DNA from: Ypsolopha sequella
Lineage: Eukaryota > Arthropoda > Insecta > Lepidoptera > Ypsolophidae
Reading direction: 5' to 3'
NCBI GenBank assembly: GCA_934047225.1
Contig: OW203983.1
Span: 620,001-684,000, forward strand
Length of the DNA stretch: 64,000 nt
The notes beneath the pieces were generated by a model. That model ran no database searches and was not told the origin of the DNA. It saw only the letters and a list, made by a program, of their open reading frames with translations. The position numbers and the translations under genes were made by a program. Shown here piece after piece: positions 18,285 to 28,956 of the stretch. Position 1 is the stretch's first letter. Each line of letters starts with the position of its first letter.

Positions 18285-19652
18285 ATGCCAAATTCCGCAG
18301 AAGCTGCAAAATTAAAGATGTCGTATAGTTTAAAGAAGCTTAAAAATAAAAGGCAAGAATTGTTTAATCGCCTTCAGAGAGTTTATGACTTCTAAAACCG
18401 CTTTAGAGGATGTTTCTTCGGCAGAATTGTTTATGGCCAATGTCGAAACATTGGATACTGTACGCTCAGAAATTCATGTAATCATAGATGAAATTAATGA
18501 CACAGAGGTATTGGTAAATCCTAATTTTGAACCAAATTATCAAAGTTGGTCAGCTTTTGAGGATCTTTGCTCCCATTGCAAATACATTAACCGGAAGTTA
18601 TCACCTTCTTCAAAATCGGTTGACTCTAAAGTTAAAGCTCCACGTGACATGGAATGTCCCAAAAAACCTACTATCAAGCTTCCAAAACTGGTACTCGTTG
18701 GTTTTTCTGGTGAAGCTACTATGTGGCCAACATTCTATGAAACATTTAAAACCACGATTCACGATAATCCGGACTTGACCGACAACGAACGAGTACAATA
18801 CCTGATGGGTAAACTTTCTGGCCGGGCACTTTCGATTTGTTCTGGAATCACACCGAACGCAACTAACTACGACATAATCTGGAAAACACTCGTTTCTACT
18901 TTTCAAGACTCGCGTAGTTTAGCCACTACTTATTTGGATCAAATGTTTGAATTTCGCCCTTTAACTACCGCTAGTTCAAAAAACTTGGACTTGTTTTTAG
19001 ACAAGTTATGTTCCGCTGTTTCGTGTTTAAAATCGCTGAATATTAAAGATCTTTCGGATTTTAGCCTTATGTATTTGGCCCTTAAAAACTTGATGTTGAA
19101 ACCGCTCGTTCATTTGAAATGTTCAAACGTGGTTCCGATTTACCCCATTATGATTAATTAATATCATTTTTACGGGAACAAACTAAGATACTGAACCGCA
19201 CTGCACCCGCAATTACCACTCCCGCTCCGAACCGCTCCGCTAATAATAATAACAACAAAACCGGGTACAGTACCAAGTCAACCCATGCTTTTGTCTCCGC
19301 TTCGACCAATAATAATTGTTGTCCGCTATGTAAACAATTAAAACACTATAATTTATATAAGTGTCCCGAATTTGTGAAACTAGATATCGAGAAAAGATTT
19401 CAGTTCATCAAATCTAATAACGGTTGCACCAATTGTTTAAGTATTACGCATAACAATTCCGCTTGTAAATCGTCTTATAATTGCCGCCATTGTAATTGTA
19501 AACACCATTCGATGTTGTGCCGCAAACAAAATGTGATGAATACTCACACCGCGCTTGGCCAAAATATTACCGTGTCTCCACGCACACATACGCAATCTTC
19601 GAGGATGGTAGATCCTGCCGTATCGGCGACTAACACAGAACATAATGACTAA
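18285..19652 (+). pseudogene. BEL-2 gag, frameshifted
   Basis: ATG 18285 begins MPNSAEAAKLKMSYSLKKLK but stops at 18393. The body continues in another frame from 18385 (KTALEDVSSAELF, then LVLVGFSGEATMWPTFYETF and VQYLMGKLSGRALSIC), a DUF1759-type Gag core. A second frameshift near 19085 and an in-frame stop near 19160 follow. The nucleocapsid zinc motifs follow (CCPLCKQLKHYNLYKC, CTNCLSITHNNSAC, CRHCNCKHHSMLC). At least three lesions; the Gag assignment itself is secure. Confidence 0.8.
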
Positions 19653-21955
19653 TGATTCTCAATCCGTACCAACTGCGAGTAATAATATTTCTTTATGTAA
19701 CTTACAGCCTAACTCGCAGCGTAATGAAACATGCCTTTTAGGTACAATTCAAGTGATCGTGAAAGATTCTAACGGTATGTCTGTCCGTCTACGTGCGCTC
19801 TGCGACCCTGCGTCACAATCCCGTTTTTCGACGGTTTCCTGTTGTGAGAAGCTTAACTTAAAATATGAGAAAATTCCCCGCGCTTTTGTTAAGGGCATCG
19901 GCTCCTCATCAAACTCAATTAAGGGTGCGACAAACCTTAAATTGTTTTCACGATTTGATGATTCGGTTTCAATTTCGCTTGACACTTATGTAATCGACCG
20001 TATTACCGACAACTTACCATCGGTGCAGGTGGATTTGTCTACGCTTTCATATTTAAAATTTCATATTTAAAAGGTGATACTTGCTGATGAAACCTTTTAC
20101 TTACCGGGTGAGATTGATATTCTTATCGGTGCATCTTTATTCGCGGATATCTTGTTATCAGGCCGCGTCTCTGGTCCCCCGAGTACGCCGACGGGATTTC
20201 AGACCATCTTCGGTTTTACGCTAATTGGTAATACGCCTGTTTACCAAAATACCGCATGTTCAATTTCGTTATGCTCTTATATGGAGATTGAACCGCCAAT
20301 AGATTTTATTTTACAAAAATTTTGGCAATTAGAAGAGGTGCATTGTGAACCTGCTTCTAGTCACGCAAATGATGAATGTGAAAAATTATTTATCAACAAT
20401 GTGTCACGTGACCCCGCTGGTCGCTATTCGGTTTCTTTACCGTTCGCACGGAATCCTAACATACTAGGAAACTCGTACCATCACGCAAAAAAGTGTTTTA
20501 TGTCTCTTGAGCGTAGGTTTGTTTCTAACGCAGATTTACGTTCCGAGTATAACAATATAATAAATGAATACCTAACTGAAGGTTACATATCCCCGCTTCA
20601 TAATGATGACCAATTATCTCTTGGTTATTATATTCCGCATCATCCCGTAGTGCGTGTTGATAAATCAACGACAAAGGTGCGTATTTGTATGAATGCCAGT
20701 ACTAAGACTGACTCCGCTGATGGTACTCGTGTCTCATTAAATGACACGCTGCACACAGGTGCTAATTTGCAAAACGATTTGTTTTTAATTTTACTTGACT
20801 TCCGCTTGTATGAAATCGCTTTTACCTCGGATATCAAACAAATGTTCTTACAAGTTTTGGTTAACGCCGATGATCGCAAATTTCAAAAGTTTTTATACCG
20901 CTTTGACACGTGTTTACCGCTTATCGCTTATCAGTTCAATCGCGTCTACTTTGGACTACGTAGTAGCCCTTTCCTTGCGATGAGAGTAGTCAGGAAACTC
21001 TGTGAGGATGGGAGTTCATCGTACCCGCTCGCCGCTACTGTAGCCGCGCGAAACTGTTACATGGACGACATCTGCTATAGCACGCCCACCGTGCAGGGCT
21101 CCTTACAGCTCAGAGATGAGCTGGTAGGATTGCTTAAGGCCGGTGGCTTTGAGCTCGTCAAGTGGTCTAGTAATTGTCAACAGTTACTTGATACACTGCC
21201 TGATACTCACCGCTTAAATTCTAGTAAGAATTTTGAAGAACAAACTCAAACTCTTAAAGTTCTTGGCTTACAGTGGTCGCCTGATTCTGACGAGTTCTCT
21301 TTTACTGTATCGCTAGATAGTCGCCCATGTACTAATCGCAATGTTTTGTCCGTGATAGCACGTCAGTACGACGTCCTCGGCTTTACCGCTCCTGTGATCT
21401 TGTACGCAAAATTACTCTTGCAGAAAATCTGTATTTTAAAATTAGACTGGGATGAAACACTACCCTCTGATATTGCGCAGATTTGGCAAAACTATTTGAA
21501 GGAGCTACCTGTTTTGCGGGATTTACGTATTAAACGCCACTTAGACGTGTTCCAAAATTCGAAAGTTTCGATAATATCATTTGCAGACGCAAGTGAACGT
21601 GGATACGGATGTGTCGTATATATTAGGGTACAAGATGATTCAGACACTTGCACTAGCATTCGGCTGGTATGCGCAAAGTCAAAAGTCTGTCCGCTCAAGA
21701 CCGTCAGTGTCGCCCGCCTTGAGCTTTGTGCCTCGTTACTCATGTCGAAATTAACTCGTCGTGTAGTTGACGCTTATAAAATACGTCGCAATATTGAACG
21801 TATTTACTGTTTTACCGATTCTATGGTAACTTTACACTGGATACATTCCTCACCGCACAGGTTTAAAACCTTTGTCGCGACGCGTATAACAAAAATAATA
21901 TCCGCTATTCCCACTGAATGTTTTTACCATACAGCTGGTTCTCAAAACCCGAGCC
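19645..21955 (+). pseudogene. BEL-2 pol: protease, RT, RNase H (interrupted)
   Basis: Protease region RLRALCDPASQSRFSTV, an in-frame TAA at 20068-20070, then GEIDILIGASLFADILLSG. RT: HHPVVRVDKSTTKVRICMNA, AFTSDIKQMFLQVLV (motif A Asp), FNRVYFGLRSSPFLAMR and RNCYMDDICYS (YMDD). RNase H: VSIISFADASERGYGCVVYI, ARLELCASLLMSKL and FTDSMVTLHW. Homology ends at HTAGSQNPS, where the TIR transposon begins at 21955. A few dozen bases of pol appear to be missing at the junction with the part resuming at 23910. Confidence 0.82.
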
Positions 21956-22176
21956 ACAGTATAAGCAAAGACAGTAGGGAAACTACCTGGAAGCGCCCCG
22001 ATTCGAGCCTCAAACATCAGACGCGTGCTCTACACGCCGTCTAAGCAGAAATGGAGCGTCAATCGCTGGGGTCGCGGCGCCGCGCCGCGTTTGCCTTGCC
22101 AGTACGCGCAGACGTAAGCGAGGTGATAGGACGTGGCGTTTGTAAAGTCTGTGCCGACCTGATCACGACGTCGCAA

Positions 22177-22259
22177 AGATATTGTTGCGCATTTGGATGC
22201 CTAAATTCGTCACGAAAAAAGGAAATCGCCTATTTTAGACTTCCGGCTAATGTCCAAAG
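22177..22259 (+). pseudogene. THAP-domain exon with splice donor
   Basis: The frame encodes RYCCAFGCLNSSRKKEIAYF followed by RLPANVQ, the N-terminal half of a THAP zinc finger (C-x-x-x-C, then F-x-L-P). It ends at AAAG|GTAAGA (donor GT at 22260), as expected for exon 1 of a THAP transposase or THAP gene. Methionines lie well upstream (22051). No second exon with the remaining Cys/His pair or a catalytic domain was recognised downstream to 23909. Confidence 0.6.
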
Positions 22260-22263
22260 GTAA

Positions 22264-22920
22264 GACTAAAAAATAACACTCAAGAGTAGTACCTACTTAC
22301 ATTATAAATTACATTTTTGAAATTGTCGCGTTCTTTTTATGTATATTCATACTGTCTGTTACCAGGGCAAAATAAAGAGTTAATAGATTTAAGTACGCTT
22401 GTCAGAACAAAAAGCAGGTTTCTTTGAATTTGACTTTTTTGTCGGTTGTCGCCGCCGCCGTCGCCGCTGCCGCGCCGCCGCAAGCAAGTCTAGCCAACCA
22501 ATCGGTGGAGCGGCGCGCGGTACTTTCAATCAAACGGAAGATACGACGAATATGCGGAATATGTCTCAGAGTAAATATATTTATGGTATACAACTCCGCT
22601 ATTATAGAATTTGCTGGAATGGGTCAGAGTAAATGTGGAGGAAGTTACCGTGGGCAATCATTACGTAAACAATCATCTATCTTTAGCTATAGTAGAAAAA
22701 AAGTCATGTCTATCTGTACATTAAATATTTTTGTGAAATTTTAAATTTAACGAGTTATTTATTAGTAAATAGTTTTGTACTGAGGCCAAAACTACAATTT
22801 TTGTCTCTCTGTCTATCTTTCTGTGTCTTAAATTCAAATTCAAATTAAAATAGTTTATTTTGCAAAGTAGGTATATATGATACCTACACGTTTCACAAGT
22901 CAAAATTTAATCTTATAAAT
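22264..22920. other. non-coding interior of the P-like element with GC-rich patch
   Basis: 22440-22525 is strongly CpG/GCC-rich (gccgccgccgtcgccgctgccgcgccgccg) in an AT-rich setting. The rest is AT-rich. I see no convincing gene; ORFs through the GC patch are compositional. Confidence 0.5.
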
Positions 22921-22921
22921 A

Positions 22922-23182
22922 CAAGGTGATTTTTTGATCATCGTCCAAATTCATACTAGTGGCTTGGTAAGTGATCAGGATCATGGATCAATTACAATTT
23001 TTGTAAAATTCATAAAATGGAATTTCGACTCCCCTAGTGATTCACTCGGAACTGGAAGTGAATTTCTATGGGAAACCGAATTTTCATTTTACAAATTTCA
23101 CAAAAATTGTTATTGATCCAAGATACTGGTCACTTATCAAGCCTCCAGTATGAATTTGGACGATGATCAAAAAGTCACCTTG
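22922..23182. repeat. fold-back MITE copy 1 (CAAGGTGA...CACCTTG, TA-flanked)
   Basis: Almost the whole 261 bp is an inverted palindrome: CAAGGTGA...TTTGATCATCGTCC at the left pairs with the complement at the right, and the inner arms pair around 'caatttttgt'/'acaaaaattg' and 'gaagtgaatttc'. TA occurs on both sides, suggesting a Tc1/mariner-type target. Confidence 0.75.
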
Positions 23183-23318
23183 TATATATAATAAATGTAC
23201 ATGAAGTAGATGAAACAAAATTTATACTTGCAATTGTCGGCACTTGATGAAACTTGAAACACATCTTGAAAAAAAAACTAGGTAGATTAAAGTTTTATTT
23301 AATTTATGTAGCAATATA

Positions 23319-23580
23319 CAATGTGACTTTTTGATCATCGTCCAAATTCATACTGGTGGCTTGGTAAGTGATGAGTGTCATGGATCAATAACAATTTTTG
23401 TGAAGTTTGTAAAATGAAATTTTGACTCCCCATAGTGATTCACTCGGGACTGGAAGTGAATTTCTATGGGAAGCCGAAATTTCATTTTACGAATTTCACA
23501 AAAATTGTTATTGATCCAAGATACTGACCACTTATCAAGCCTCCAGTATGAATTTGGACGATGATCAAAAAGTCACCTTG
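23319..23580. repeat. fold-back MITE copy 2
   Basis: 262 bp, the same palindromic element as copy 1, in the same orientation and with high similarity, again flanked by TA. About 136 bp separates the copies. Confidence 0.75.
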
Positions 23581-23881
23581 TATATACGATTAAAATTATA
23601 GATAAAATATATATTATACAAGGTGAAATCCAATCAAATGCCCGAACCCATACCGTCTGTCCGTCTTACTGTCTGTCTGTTCCGTTTTAAATTTCGAACC
23701 ACTCAACGGATTTGGATACGCTTTCTTTATTATTACAGTAAAGCCGATTCTGAAGGCTTTAATTCTGGTTAGTATATATGACGAGTCATCGTATCTCGAA
23801 AAACCCAAGTTATGATATGAGTGAGCGACAGCCCTAACGCTTCGGTGGCGCGTAGGTATTTAACTCGGGAATTCGGTTCAA
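23581..23881. other. AT-rich remainder of the P-like element
   Basis: Contains another 'tacaaggtga' start near 23617 followed by 'gtctgtccgtcttactgtctgtctg', a short dispersed motif. No gene seen. Confidence 0.4.
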
Positions 23882-23909
23882 TTTCCCTACCGTCTTTGCT
23901 TATACTGTG

Positions 23910-25556
23910 CCCACGCAGTTGATGAGTCACCCACTCTGGTTCACTGGACCTGCTTGGCTTTATCTGGACGCTAAAGAGTGGCCGATCAAAACAATCGAAT
24001 CAGCTTCTATTGAAGAAAACTTGCCGGAATCAAAAACAATTTCTCTTCCCGCTTTTAGTAATGAAGAACCGCATCCTCTTCTTTCTCTTTCGGAAAGAAT
24101 TTCGTCATGGCTTGTGCTTTTACACACAATCAATACACAATATGTAAACATATAGAGATTTTTACGTATTTTACCGCGCTCTAATATTTTTACCGCTACC
24201 GATATTGATTTCGCTGAAGTTGCATTGATTAAAGCTCTTCAAGCATTTTATTTTCTTGATGTAATAAAAAGATTAAAGTCTAATAAACTTTGTTCTGCCG
24301 CTTTAAATCGACTATCGCCATTTTTAGATAAAAATGGATTGTTACGCGTTGGTGGTCGATTTCGCAACACAGACATGACGTTCGATCAACAACACCCTGT
24401 GTTGTTACCTCGTAAAAATCATATTGTCGAATTGATTATCATTCATTATCATCGCAAAAATTGTCACACTGGACCAGTGGCTTTAATGTCAATAATCCGC
24501 CAAAAATTTTGGATACTTTCCTGTCGAAATATTGTTCGTCGCGTAATACATAGCTGCAATTATTGTTTTAAGGCGAAGCCGAGACAAACCTTCCCTTTCA
24601 TGGCAGATTTACCATCATGCCGCGTTAATGAGGCTAAAGCTTTTGTCCACTGCGCTGTGGATTATTGTGGTCCTATCAGTATCACTCCGTATCGAAAACG
24701 TGGAGTCCGTCCCGTCAAATGTTACCTCTGCATATTTGTATGCCTGGTGACTCGTGCAGTTCACGTTGAATTGGCAACTGATCTTAGCACGAACACTTTT
24801 CCTTCCGCGTTCAAACGTTTTTTATCTAGACGTGGAGCAGTGTCTTTCGTATATTCTGATAATGCTACGAACTTTGTAGGCGCTAGAAATGCCCTCTCAG
24901 AAATTTACAATTTGACAAATTCCGAAGAATTTAAAACGTCTTTCGCGAATGAACTTGCCGATCATAGAATACAATGGAAATTTAATATTCCACGTAGCCC
25001 ACATTTTAGGGGACATTATGAGATATATGTCAAAGGATTTAAGACGCATTTGCATAGAATAGTAGGTACTCAACTGTTGACCTACGAAGAATTATTAACT
25101 GTAGTTGCGCAAATAGAATGTGTCATAAATTCTCGTCCGCTTACGCTGCTGAGCGAAGATCCATCTGAACTTAGCGCGTTAACTCCTGCACATTTTCTGA
25201 TGTCAACTCCTTTAAAAGAATTACCCGCTTGTAAAGTGGCTGATGAGCCAGTAAATTTATTACGTCGCTACGCGTTGCTTGATCAAATGGTAGAATCGTT
25301 CGCGAGGCGATGGAAGAATGATTATCTCCATCTTCTCCAGTCTAGAGGAAAATGGAATACACCTTCCAACCCAATCAAAATTGGATCTGTTGTCGCTGTA
25401 GTTACCGACAATACTCCACCGCTTCAATGGCCGCTCGGTGTCATTGTAGCTGTATACCCTGGCAAAGATAATGTCATTAGGGTAGCTTCTGTCAAAACGA
25501 CGACAAGTGTTTACAAACGACCTGTCGTGCGTCTTTGCCCTCTCCCATCTCAATAA
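23910..25556 (+). pseudogene. BEL-2 pol: integrase and DUF5641 part
   Basis: Pol resumes with QLMSHPLWFTGPAWL, the typical segment after RNase H. An in-frame stop at 24153 and a frameshift precede the main frame, which opens by 24225. That frame has RLSPFLDKNGLLRVGGRFRN, the integrase zinc finger (HYHRKNCHTGPVALM...CNYCFKAK), and the DDE core CAVDYCGPIS, VYSDNATNFVGARN and HFRGHYEIYVKGFKTH. A C-terminal DUF5641-like segment follows (IKIGSVVAVVTDNTPPLQWP). The active-site residues remain visible; the protein is disabled by upstream lesions. Confidence 0.8.
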
Positions 25557-25656
25557 CTCCTTTCTTTGCCCCCGCTTCAAAATTTCGTTATTCTCTGTCT
25601 TATTTTTACTTTTCTATTCTTATTTTAAAACCAATGGTTTTAACGCCGGGGGCAAA

Positions 25657-26131
25657 TGTTCGCGCCACTTCTTGTGGCTCTCATACTGCGAGGTAGTTGT
25701 GAATTAATATTTGCAACTGTCATTTTCGCTGCATCTCCACCCGCTTAGTTTTGGACGCAAATCAGTCAGTCGTCAATCAGAAGCCTTTCACGCCGGAGGT
25801 CTACGCTGATTGTCATTCGACTAGGTCCTACCTAGACGCTACCGCCCGCCATTTTGAGATCGCACCCGCTGTGCGCCTCATTTTCATCTATTACTGTACA
25901 CCTTTCTTACGAAGAAGATAAGCCGAGAAGAGCGCAATCAGGCACGAAGAGGAAAAAGAAACCCATCTTGGAGAACACCAGAAACTTGGTGGCTCAGGCG
26001 AAGTGTGATTTGTGGTGCATGCAGCTCCTTCCCGAGGTCAGATCTTTCATCTTCGTAATATTTTCTCTTCACTTCCCGCTATTTTTAAAACCTATGGTGA
26101 TACAAAGCACTGCCGTCATATCGCGTGCTCA
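25657..26131 (+). repeat. BEL-2 3' LTR
   Basis: 475 bp, homologous to 17323-17797. A purine-rich tract (cgccgggggcaaa, 25644-25656) precedes it, as expected for the polypurine primer. Followed by GAATC at 26132-26136. Confidence 0.9.
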
Positions 26132-26136
26132 GAATC

Positions 26137-26172
26137 TATATCTATATCTATATCTATATATATATAAAATGC
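26137..26172. repeat. (TATATC)n microsatellite at Helitron A 5' end
   Basis: Four TATATC-like units then TATATA. Confidence 0.85.
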
Positions 26173-26379
26173 TAATGTTCGTTTGTAAAGACAGGATTTT
26201 CGCTATCACCACCAACTTGAATTAACTTCCTGTTGGGGTGGTAAACACCCCTTGGTCTCACAGTGACAGTAACGGAGTTTGGTCGCAGTGGGTGGAAGTG
26301 GGAGATCGTGGGTGGCAAAAATGTGAATAAATATATATCTGTCCTTTTCTAACTCATAAGGACTTATGAAAAGATCTCC

Positions 26380-26832
26380 AAATTTCTGGATTAATCTAAG
26401 AAATTTTAAAATGAGTGCAAACTATTATAATCAATCTAGAATCTTCGAGAAAGTTGTAGGAATTTCTGAAATGATCTAGAAAGTTCAAGAAACTTCTGGA
26501 ATGATCTAGAAAGTTTTAAGATGAGTAGAACCGTTATAATCGATTTGGAATGTTCGAGAATGATCTACAAATTTCTGGAGTAATCTACAAAGTTCGAAAA
26601 TGAGTACAAACTATTATAATCGATTCAGAATGTTCAAGAAAGATCTAGAAATATCTGGAATTATCTAGGAAGTTTCAAATGTTTTAGAAAGTTCTAGAAG
26701 CTTTTGGAATGATCTAGAAGGTTCCGAAATGAGTGCAAACTATTATAATCAATCTGGAATCTTCGAGAACGTTCTAGAAACTTCTGGAATGATCTAGAAA
26801 GTTTCAAAATGAGTGCATATCTGTTTTTACGG
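26380..26832. repeat. degenerate tandem repeat, Helitron leader
   Basis: Units of about 80-130 bases share 'atgagtgcaaactattataatcaatctggaatcttcgag' and 'ttctggaatgatctagaaagtt'. Anchors are near 26412, 26522, 26598, 26731 and 26812. The same repeat occurs in reverse at 43320-43732 and 47398-47572. Confidence 0.75.
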
Positions 26833-26873
26833 TAACCAAAGAAAACCAGCATGATGAAATAGTACAGTATTAA

Positions 26874-28725
26874 ATGGGTCGTTACATTAATACTAACGAA
26901 ACGATTTGGCGAATTTTAAATTTTCCAATACACGATCGAGATCCGCCGATTCTCCATTTATCCGTCCATCTAGAAAATGGACAACGTGTGTTTTTCACAA
27001 CAGAAACGGCACAAAAAGTTGCAACGGAACCACCAACTCGAACAACTTTAACTGCGTTTTTTGAATTATACCAGAAAGACCCATTTGCTAAGACTTTACT
27101 TTATTCAGAAGTACCCAGTTATTATACATGGGATACAACAAATAAACAATTTAATCCTCGAAAACGTGGAATGCCAGTAGAAGGACATGATGGAGTGTTC
27201 AAGAGTAACACAATAGGACGAGTCTACACAGTGCATCCCAGAAACGCCGAATGTTTCTATCTACGTTTATTACTTCACACTATTCGTGGCCCAACGTGTT
27301 TTGAAGACCTAAAAACTGTCGATGGTTACATTTGTGAAACATATCGCGAAGCATGTCAAAGATTGGGTTTACTAGAAAACGATAATCATTGGGAGTTAGC
27401 TATAAATGAAGCAGCCCAAACGGCAACAGCAAGTCAAATTCGAGAGTTATTCGCAAGTATACTAACTACATCTAATCCTTCCAATCCAAATCAACTATGG
27501 CTCAAATATCAAGAATATATGAGCGATGACATCTTGCCTGATTTACGACACCAAAATTCGGACTTAGAAATTAATTTTAATGAAGAAATTTTTAACAAAG
27601 CTTTGATATTGATAGAAGATAAATGTTTAGCAATTTCTAACCAAACTTTAATACAACTAGGTATTTAATCTCCTAAGCGAAGTCATTTGGATGTTATGAA
27701 CAGTGAATTTTTAAGAGAAACAAATTATAATATTGACGAATTGAGGCTTTACATCCAACACAACAAACCCTTATTAATTGAGAGTCAAAAACAAGCATAT
27801 GATATAATCATGGATTATTTTAAAAAACAACAAGGTGGTATAATTCTTTTAGACGCACCTGGAGGGACCGGCAAAACATTTTTTATAAATTTAATTCTCG
27901 CTGAAATCCGCGTGAATAAAGAAATTGTTCTTGCCCTAGCATCATCTGGGATAGCGGCAACCCTTATGGATGGTGGACGAACCGCGCATTCTGGTTTAAA
28001 ATTACCATTAAATGTAGCTGATTATGAAATTTCCGGTATGTGACATCACAAAATCATCAGCACGTGGACAAATATTGAAACAGTGCAAAGCCATTACATG
28101 GGACGAAAGCACAATGGCCCATAGAAAATCACTAGAAGCACTAAATAGTTTACGCGACAACATGAATATAATGGGAGGTGTATTGTTAATACTATCAGGC
28201 GATTTCCGTCAAACGCTACCTGTCATTCCGAAATCAACGCCAGCAGATGAAATTAACGCTTGCTTGAAGAAGTCGGTCATATGGAGACACGTAAAAATAA
28301 TTAAACTAACAACAAATATGAGAGCACGAATTTCAGGAGATGAAAAGGCACAAGAATTCTCTGAAAAACTTTTACTAATAGGAGAGGGCACCTATCCAAT
28401 AGATGAAAGTACTGGCCAAATTACATTAACTAATGACTTATGTAATGTTGTTGAAACACCGGAACAACTTATAAATAAAGTATATCCAAGTATTGCTGAG
28501 AATTATACTAATTCACAATGGTTACGCGAACGAATTATTTTAGCCACAAAGAATGACATTGTCAATGGTATCAATAACATCATTCAGGAAATGATTCCGG
28601 GAGAAGAAAAAATTTACATGTCAATTGATACAATGACTGATGAAGAAAAAAGCGTCGAAAAAGCGAAGCGCGAGCGGGCGAAGTTCGTAGTGATGTACCT
28701 GGGTACTAGGGATGGGAAAAATTGA
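26874..28725 (+). pseudogene. Helitron A Pif1-like helicase, broken
   Basis: The first frame (26874-27668) holds the Helitron linker region (MGRYINTNETIWRILNFPIH, GRVYTVHPRNAECFYLRLLL, GPTCFEDLKTVDG). A stop at 27666-27668 is followed in the same frame by the helicase: Walker A LLDAPGGTGKTFF (about 27848), then ASSGIAATLMDGGRTAHS. A frameshift near 28030 leads to TWDESTMAHRKSLEAL (Walker B-like DES), LSGDFRQTLPVI and LTTNMRAR. Helicase would unwind DNA during rolling-circle transposition. The frame ends in unrelated sequence after 28655. Confidence 0.82.
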
Positions 28726-28956
28726 CATTTTTGACATTATTGACAGAAAGTTCGCCGGAACAAGCCCGCGAGCGCGAAACGCGAGCGGGCGCAGTTCCTA
28801 GGGATGTCCCCGGTCACTAGGGATGGGAATTTTTTTTTTTCATCAATTTGTTACAAAAAAATTTTGTTTTGGCCATATCTTCGGAACGGAAGGTGGTACA
28901 TCCCTAGGGGTCGGACCATAGGGTGACAAAAAAATTTTATAATTTTTAAAAAAAAA
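28661..28956. other. unassigned junction with a duplicated GC-rich motif
   Basis: Two related blocks (gcgagcgggcg..agttc..tagggatg...actagggatgggaa, near 28670 and 28781) about 110 bases apart. A near-palindrome cccgcgagcgcgaaacgcgagcggg lies at 28774-28798. 28880-28930 resembles 3798-3850. No gene seen. Confidence 0.5.

Larger units (their letters stand above)
21955..23909 (+). mobile_element. P-like (THAP-bearing) TIR DNA transposon, non-autonomous
   Basis: Terminal inverted repeats of 28 bp with one mismatch: CACAGTATAAGCAAAGAC... at 21955-21982 and its complement at 23882-23909. It splits BEL-2 pol cleanly. Inside are a THAP-domain exon (22177-22259) and two fold-back MITEs. P superfamily transposases begin with a THAP DNA-binding domain, which supports the family call, but no catalytic domain remains. 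No clean 8-bp duplication was found: the flanks acccgagc and cccacgca match poorly. Confidence 0.7.
17323..26131 (+). mobile_element. BEL-2, full-length but defective BEL/Pao retrotransposon
   Basis: Bounded by 475-bp LTRs (TGTTCGCGCC...GTGCTCA) and GAATC duplications. It contains a tRNA-Tyr-type primer site, a frameshifted gag, and a pol frame interrupted by a 1.95-kb TIR transposon (21955-23909). Several stops and frameshifts make it older than BEL-1. Confidence 0.92.
26135..28660 (+). mobile_element. Helitron A, Rep deleted, truncated
   Basis: Starts at TCTATATCTATAT preceded by A, with an ATATCT microsatellite to about 26170 and 'aaaatgctaatgttcg', a typical Helitron 5' region. The Rep nuclease part is gone: repeat leader at 26330-26835 joins directly to helicase coding at ~26836 with the same sequence (tttttacggtaaccaaag) that follows Rep in Helitron B. 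Similarity to Helitron B ends near 28655 (after MTDEEKS), so the C-terminal helicase and 3' hairpin are missing. Confidence 0.7.

Noticed and set aside
22051..22263. A possible host THAP gene rather than a transposon exon
   Set aside because: It lies within 28-bp TIRs inside BEL-2 pol, with only one half-domain exon; transposon origin is simpler.
26380..26832. Regularly recurring short repeats, considered as a CRISPR-like array
   Set aside because: Units are irregular and degenerate and lie in a Helitron leader in a eukaryotic genome; no constant repeat length and no cas genes.
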